A DNA stretch of 9,430 nt, from NCBI GenBank assembly GCA_047637855.1, contig JBLJBF010000036.1, positions 1-9,430 of the forward strand, given 5' to 3'. The DNA comes from Pseudoflavonifractor sp047637855. GTDB taxonomy: Bacteria; Bacillota; Clostridia; Oscillospirales; Oscillospiraceae. Below are positions 6,744 through 9,430 of this stretch, piece by piece (the stretch's first letter is position 1; every line of letters begins with the position of its first letter). The notes under the pieces are model-generated. The model searched no databases. It was not told the DNA's origin and worked only from the letters and a program-made list of their open reading frames with translations. A program made the translations under genes and the position numbers.

Positions 6744-8222
6744 ATGATATTGGCGACGGCGGCGCAGATGCGCGAGCTGGATCGAAAGGCGATTGAGGAG
6801 CGGGGGATTTCCTCCCTGGCACTGATGGAAAACGCCGCCCGGGCGGTGGCCGACGCCGCAATCCGTTTGGCGGAAGAGAGCGGGGGGACGCCGGGGCGGC
6901 GCAGAGCCGCCGTCTTCTGCGGCGCGGGCAATAACGGCGGGGACGGCATCGCCGCCACCCGGCTGCTGCGGGAGGCGGGCTGGGAGGTGCGGGCCGTACT
7001 TGTGGGCAGGCGCTGCCGCATGACCGGCGACGCCCGGGAGATGGAGCGCCGCCTGGAGAAGAAAGGTGGCAGGCTGGAGGACTTTACACCGACCATCCCC
7101 CAGTTGGAAGCCTGGTGTCTGACCGCCGACGTACTGGTGGACGCCATTTTCGGCGTGGGACTGAACACCGCCCTGGAGGGGGACGCCCTCACGGCGGTTA
7201 CGATGATGAATACCTGCGCCATTCCGGTGGTGGCGGTGGATATTGCCAGCGGGGTCGAGGCCGACACGGGCCGGGTCCTGGGCGGGGCGGTGGAGGCGGC
7301 GGTGACCGTCACCTTTACGCTGCCCAAGATCGGCCACTATGTGGACAAGGGGGCGCTCCACCGGGGCAGGCTGGAGGTGGCCGACATCGGCGTTCCCGCC
7401 GACCTGGTCGCCGCCGGGGACTACCCGGTTCGCGCGGTAGAGCGGCAGGACGTGGGCCTGCCCCGCCGTCCCAGGGACGCCCACAAGGGGAAGTTCGGCA
7501 GGGCCTACATCGTGGCGGGCAGCACGGGCATGACGGGGGCACCTGTTATGGCGGCCCAGGCTGCCGTCCGCTCGGGCGCGGGTCTGGTGACACTGGGCGT
7601 ACCCCAGCCCGTCTGGCCCATCGCGGCGGTCAAGCTGGATGAGGCCATGGTCCAGCCCCTGCCCGCGGGGCAGGACGGCCTGCTGGAGCTGGAGGCCGTC
7701 CCCACGGTGCTGGAGCGGCTGAAGAAGTGCGGGGTCTGCCTCATCGGCCCCGGCCTGGGGCGGAGCGACGCGGTCTATGATGTGTTGGACGGGCGGATCG
7801 GGCGCTGCACCATCCTCACGCCCCACGACGCCGAGTTTGGGCGCCTGGGGGGCGACCTGTCCCACGGCGACAGGCTGAGGGCCGCCAGGGATTTTGCGCG
7901 GGAGCACGGCTGCTGCCTGATCCTTAAGGGGCACAGCACCGTCACCGCCTTCCCCGACGGCACGGCCTATGTGAACACTACGGGCAACCCCGGTATGGCC
8001 AAAGGGGGCAGCGGGGACGTGCTGGCGGGGATACTGGTGTCGCTGCTGGCCCAGGGCTTTACACCCCGGGGGGCCGCGCCCTTGGCGGTATGGCTCCACG
8101 GCCGGGCGGGGGACCTGTGCGCCGACGCACTGGGGGAGTATGGCATGACGGTCACCGACCTGATTGCCCGCCTGCCTGAGGCCATGCGCGGAATCGAGGA
8201 GCCGGGCCGGGCGTTCCGGTAA
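6744..8222 (+). CDS. nnr: Bifunctional NAD(P)HX epimerase / ADP-dependent NAD(P)HX dehydratase (dehydratase domain apparently shortened)
   Basis: A 492-residue two-domain protein that repairs hydrated NADH and NADPH in the cytoplasm. The N-terminal YjeF/NnrE epimerase domain (about 1-220) shows CGAGNNGGDG (59-68), VDAIFGVGL (132-140) and VVAVDIASGVEADTG (162-176). The C-terminal NnrD ribokinase-like domain (about 245-485) shows GKFGRAYIVAGSTGMTGAP (249-267), GPGLGRSD (335-342), ILTPHDAEF (357-365), LKG (394-396) and the catalytic GGSGDVLAG with Asp425. Between GPGLG and TPH there are only 19 residues. The family usually has about 40, including a DADALN-type strand and loop, so this segment appears to be missing in frame. 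The epimerase half looks complete. Whether the dehydratase half is active is uncertain. The ATG at 6744 has a 6-nt spacing from GGGGGAG. The lipoprotein gene follows after 28 nt, probably in the same transcript. Confidence 0.93.
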   Translation: MILATAAQMRELDRKAIEERGISSLALMENAARAVADAAIRLAEESGGTPGRRRAAVFCGAGNNGGDGIAATRLLREAGWEVRAVLVGRRCRMTGDAREMERRLEKKGGRLEDFTPTIPQLEAWCLTADVLVDAIFGVGLNTALEGDALTAVTMMNTCAIPVVAVDIASGVEADTGRVLGGAVEAAVTVTFTLPKIGHYVDKGALHRGRLEVADIGVPADLVAAGDYPVRAVERQDVGLPRRPRDAHKGKFGRAYIVAGSTGMTGAPVMAAQAAVRSGAGLVTLGVPQPVWPIAAVKLDEAMVQPLPAGQDGLLELEAVPTVLERLKKCGVCLIGPGLGRSDAVYDVLDGRIGRCTILTPHDAEFGRLGGDLSHGDRLRAARDFAREHGCCLILKGHSTVTAFPDGTAYVNTTGNPGMAKGGSGDVLAGILVSLLAQGFTPRGAAPLAVWLHGRAGDLCADALGEYGMTVTDLIARLPEAMRGIEEPGRAFR

Positions 8223-8250
8223 GCAAGAAAACAAAAGGGAGGACGGCACC

Positions 8251-8850
8251 GTGCGCAAGAGGAGCCTGTGCGCACAAATGATAATCGCCCTGTTCCTGCT
8301 CGCCGCCTGCGGCGGCAAGGCGGGGACGGGCAAGGCGGAGGAGTTGGCGCTGACCATCCGGACCGAGTACCTGGCGATGACCTCCTGTACGGCAAAGCTG
8401 GCGGTGACCGCCGACTATGGGGAGCGGGTCTACGACTACGGCCTTGACATGAGCTGGAGCAAGGATATCGGCTTTACACTTATTGTCACCGCGCCTGAGG
8501 ACCTTGCCGGGGTGACCGTCAAAATCGAGGCGGGGCAGACCGCTTTGGAGTACGACGGTGCCCGTATTGAGACGGGGGCTGTCACCCCCGGCGGCCTGTC
8601 GCCCATCGACGCGCTGCCCACCTTCCTCGACTACGCCAGGAAGGGGTATATCTCCGAGTGCGGGGAGGAAGAGCTGGGGGAGACTCCGGCGCTCCGGGTC
8701 CACTACCGGGAGGCGGACAGCGCGCCCGGGGCCGGGCTGGAGGCCGACCTGTGGTTCGACCCGGTCAGCCACGCCATCCTCCAGGGGGAGTTGTCCTCAG
8801 AGGGGCTGACCGTGATCCGCTGCCTGTTCAGCGATTTTCAGAAGGCGTAG
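8251..8850 (+). CDS. LolA/GerS-like lipoprotein
   Basis: A 199-residue predicted lipoprotein with a GTG start at 8251, chosen because GGGAGGA (8237-8243) lies 7 nt upstream. The frame extends back to a TTG at 8164 inside nnr, but that start has no such site. The N terminus is basic (VRKR), followed by a hydrophobic stretch and the lipobox LAAC, so Cys20 would be lipidated and the protein anchored outside the cytoplasmic membrane. The remainder has alternating beta-strand-like segments (CTAKLAVTADYGERVYDYGL, DIGFTLIVTAPEDLAGVTVK, ADLWFDPVSHAILQGEL, IRCLFSDF), a pattern consistent with LolA-type folds. Clostridial GerS, a spore lipoprotein needed for cortex breakdown, has this fold and a similar length. 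The resemblance was judged by eye only, so no gene symbol is given. It probably shares a transcript with nnr. Confidence 0.72.
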   Translation: MRKRSLCAQMIIALFLLAACGGKAGTGKAEELALTIRTEYLAMTSCTAKLAVTADYGERVYDYGLDMSWSKDIGFTLIVTAPEDLAGVTVKIEAGQTALEYDGARIETGAVTPGGLSPIDALPTFLDYARKGYISECGEEELGETPALRVHYREADSAPGAGLEADLWFDPVSHAILQGELSSEGLTVIRCLFSDFQKA

Positions 8851-8915
8851 GCCCATGAAGGCTCCCCCTGCCCTCGGGGGCAAAACTGCGGTTTGAACCT
8901 CCCTGCGGTGTTTTT

Positions 8916-8958
8916 AAAAAAGGATCAGCCTGTCGAAAAATTTTTTCGACAGGCTGAT
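8916..8958. terminator. Palindromic terminator between the lipoprotein gene and the convergent 118-aa gene
   Basis: Arms at 8924-8940 and 8942-8958 form a perfect 17-bp inverted repeat around a single T. The GC-containing core ATCAGCCTGTCG pairs with CGACAGGCTGAT, and the centre is an A5/T6 tract. On the minus strand the stem is followed by CC and six T (8921-8916), a good terminator for the 118-residue gene. On the plus strand the downstream T content is weaker, so termination of the nnr-lipoprotein transcript here is likely but less certain. Confidence 0.83.
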
Positions 8959-8970
8959 TTGACTTTTGGG

Positions 8971-9327
8971 TTACTCCTCGTCTTTGTGCTCGGGGTCGAA
9001 GTCGATGACCTTAGAGACCTCCTCGGCCACTTTGGCCTCTTCGGCCCTGCGCGCGTCCAGCTCGGCCAGGCGGCGTGCCAGATCGGCACGCTCCTCGTCG
9101 GTCATGTGCTCGATATACTCCTGCTTGATGCGCTCGCGGCCCTCGGCGGCCTTCTGCTCGGCCTTGACCCGCCACTCCTCGCCGGCGACCTTGCTCTTCT
9201 CCAGGAACTCGCCTCCGCGGTCGGCGCAGACCTTGACCAGCTCGCTGGTCTTCTCCACGGCGATAACGGTCAGGCCGATTCCGGCCAGAGCCACGTCAGC
9301 CAGGGTTTTGCTCAGATCCTCCAACAT
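8971..9327 (-). CDS. Small charged helical protein, phasin-like, function unknown
   Basis: A 118-residue protein I do not firmly recognise. It has a mildly hydrophobic, helix-prone N-terminal segment (about 8-33, LADVALAGIGLTVIAVEKTS) followed by a long, highly charged helix or coiled coil (about 38-105) rich in Glu, Lys, Arg and Ala, and an acidic tail ending DPEHKDEE. The layout, a short amphipathic helix then KTSELVKV-like and charged helices, resembles small phasin-like proteins of Firmicutes, but this is a weak comparison and no polyhydroxyalkanoate genes are nearby. There is no signal peptide. The ATG at 9327 is preceded by GAAAGGAG (9338-9345, minus strand). The gene is monocistronic in view, with its own -10 element and a strong downstream terminator. 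Codon use matches the neighbouring genes, which argues that it is a real gene. Confidence 0.82.
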   Translation of the reverse strand: MLEDLSKTLADVALAGIGLTVIAVEKTSELVKVCADRGGEFLEKSKVAGEEWRVKAEQKAAEGRERIKQEYIEHMTDEERADLARRLAELDARRAEEAKVAEEVSKVIDFDPEHKDEE

Positions 9328-9387
9328 AGCTTATAATCTCCTTTCACGACATATGGTGTGTGAGTAACATGGTCTTTCACTGTGCCT

Positions 9388-9393
9388 ATTATA
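9388..9393 (-). promoter_or_regulatory. Candidate -10 element for the 118-aa gene
   Basis: A perfect TATAAT is found on the minus strand at 9393-9388, about 61 nt upstream of the ATG. No good -35 hexamer lies 16-18 nt upstream; only an A-rich AAGAAA is present. The promoter may therefore be weak or activator dependent, or it may be read by another sigma factor. Confidence 0.5.
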
Positions 9394-9430
9394 CCGCCTC
9401 AACCACTCTTTTTCTTTGCGTTTCTATGAA

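Noticed and set aside
8164..8250. Upstream TTG start for the lipoprotein inside nnr
   Set aside because: It would bury the signal peptide behind 29 residues and has no good ribosome binding site. The GTG at 8251 has both a strong site and a proper lipoprotein leader.
6717..8357. 546-codon minus-strand open frame opposite nnr
   Set aside because: It is an antisense shadow that also covers the nnr promoter region. The composition is biased and no domain is visible.
8864..8880. CCCCC / GGGGG hairpin after the lipoprotein gene as a terminator
   Set aside because: The stem is only 5 bp and has no following T-run. The palindrome at 8924-8958 is the better terminator.
1..9430. CRISPR arrays, insertion sequences, attachment sites, tRNA or rRNA genes
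   Set aside because: No repeated spacer pattern, transposase or integrase motif, or RNA gene signature was seen. Intergenic regions are short and explained by promoters, terminators and the T-box leader.

Overview
This window is about 9.4 kb of GC-rich chromosomal DNA from a Gram-positive anaerobe. The best guess is a high-GC member of the class Clostridia (Oscillospiraceae-like). Support comes from a T-box leader in front of pheS, an IreB-family phosphoprotein gene, a PheS with the Firmicutes-type four-cysteine insert, sigma-A-like promoters, strong AGGAGG ribosome binding sites, and an nnr gene followed by a LolA/GerS-like lipoprotein gene. No mobile element, CRISPR array, tRNA or rRNA was seen. 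The genes are mostly housekeeping, and the genus assignment is inference.

Layout. (1) Positions 1-2483, plus strand: the end of an arginine biosynthesis operon, argB (3' part only), argD and argF. The genes are tightly packed (13-nt gap, then a 4-nt overlap), and a strong hairpin at 2488-2521 ends the operon. (2) Positions 2539-6641, minus strand: a phenylalanyl-tRNA synthetase operon. It starts at an extended -10 promoter, runs through a T-box leader of about 240 nt with an intrinsic terminator at 6398-6436, then pheS and pheT. Next comes ireB, which has its own consensus-like promoter but no visible terminator separating it from pheT. The argF terminator is palindromic and probably also ends ireB transcription. 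(3) Positions 6684-8850, plus strand: a back-to-back promoter drives nnr (NAD(P)HX repair) and a lipoprotein of the LolA/GerS-like type. (4) Positions 8916-9430, minus strand: a small charged, helical, phasin-like protein with its own -10 element and a palindromic terminator.

How it works together. ArgB, ArgD and ArgF catalyse successive or near-successive steps from N-acetylglutamate to citrulline. PheS and PheT form the alpha2-beta2 enzyme that charges tRNA-Phe, and the T-box should let the operon respond to uncharged tRNA-Phe. Nnr repairs damaged NAD(P)H hydrates.

Most notable observations: the Nnr dehydratase domain appears to lack the segment that normally carries the DADALN-type motif, although the reading frame is intact. 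ireB sits alone behind pheT instead of in its usual alaS-ireB-ruvX setting, with a 10-bp-period direct repeat upstream of its promoter. The pheST and nnr promoters are arranged back to back with only 7 bp between their -35 boxes. Nothing in the window clearly represents a new biological system.
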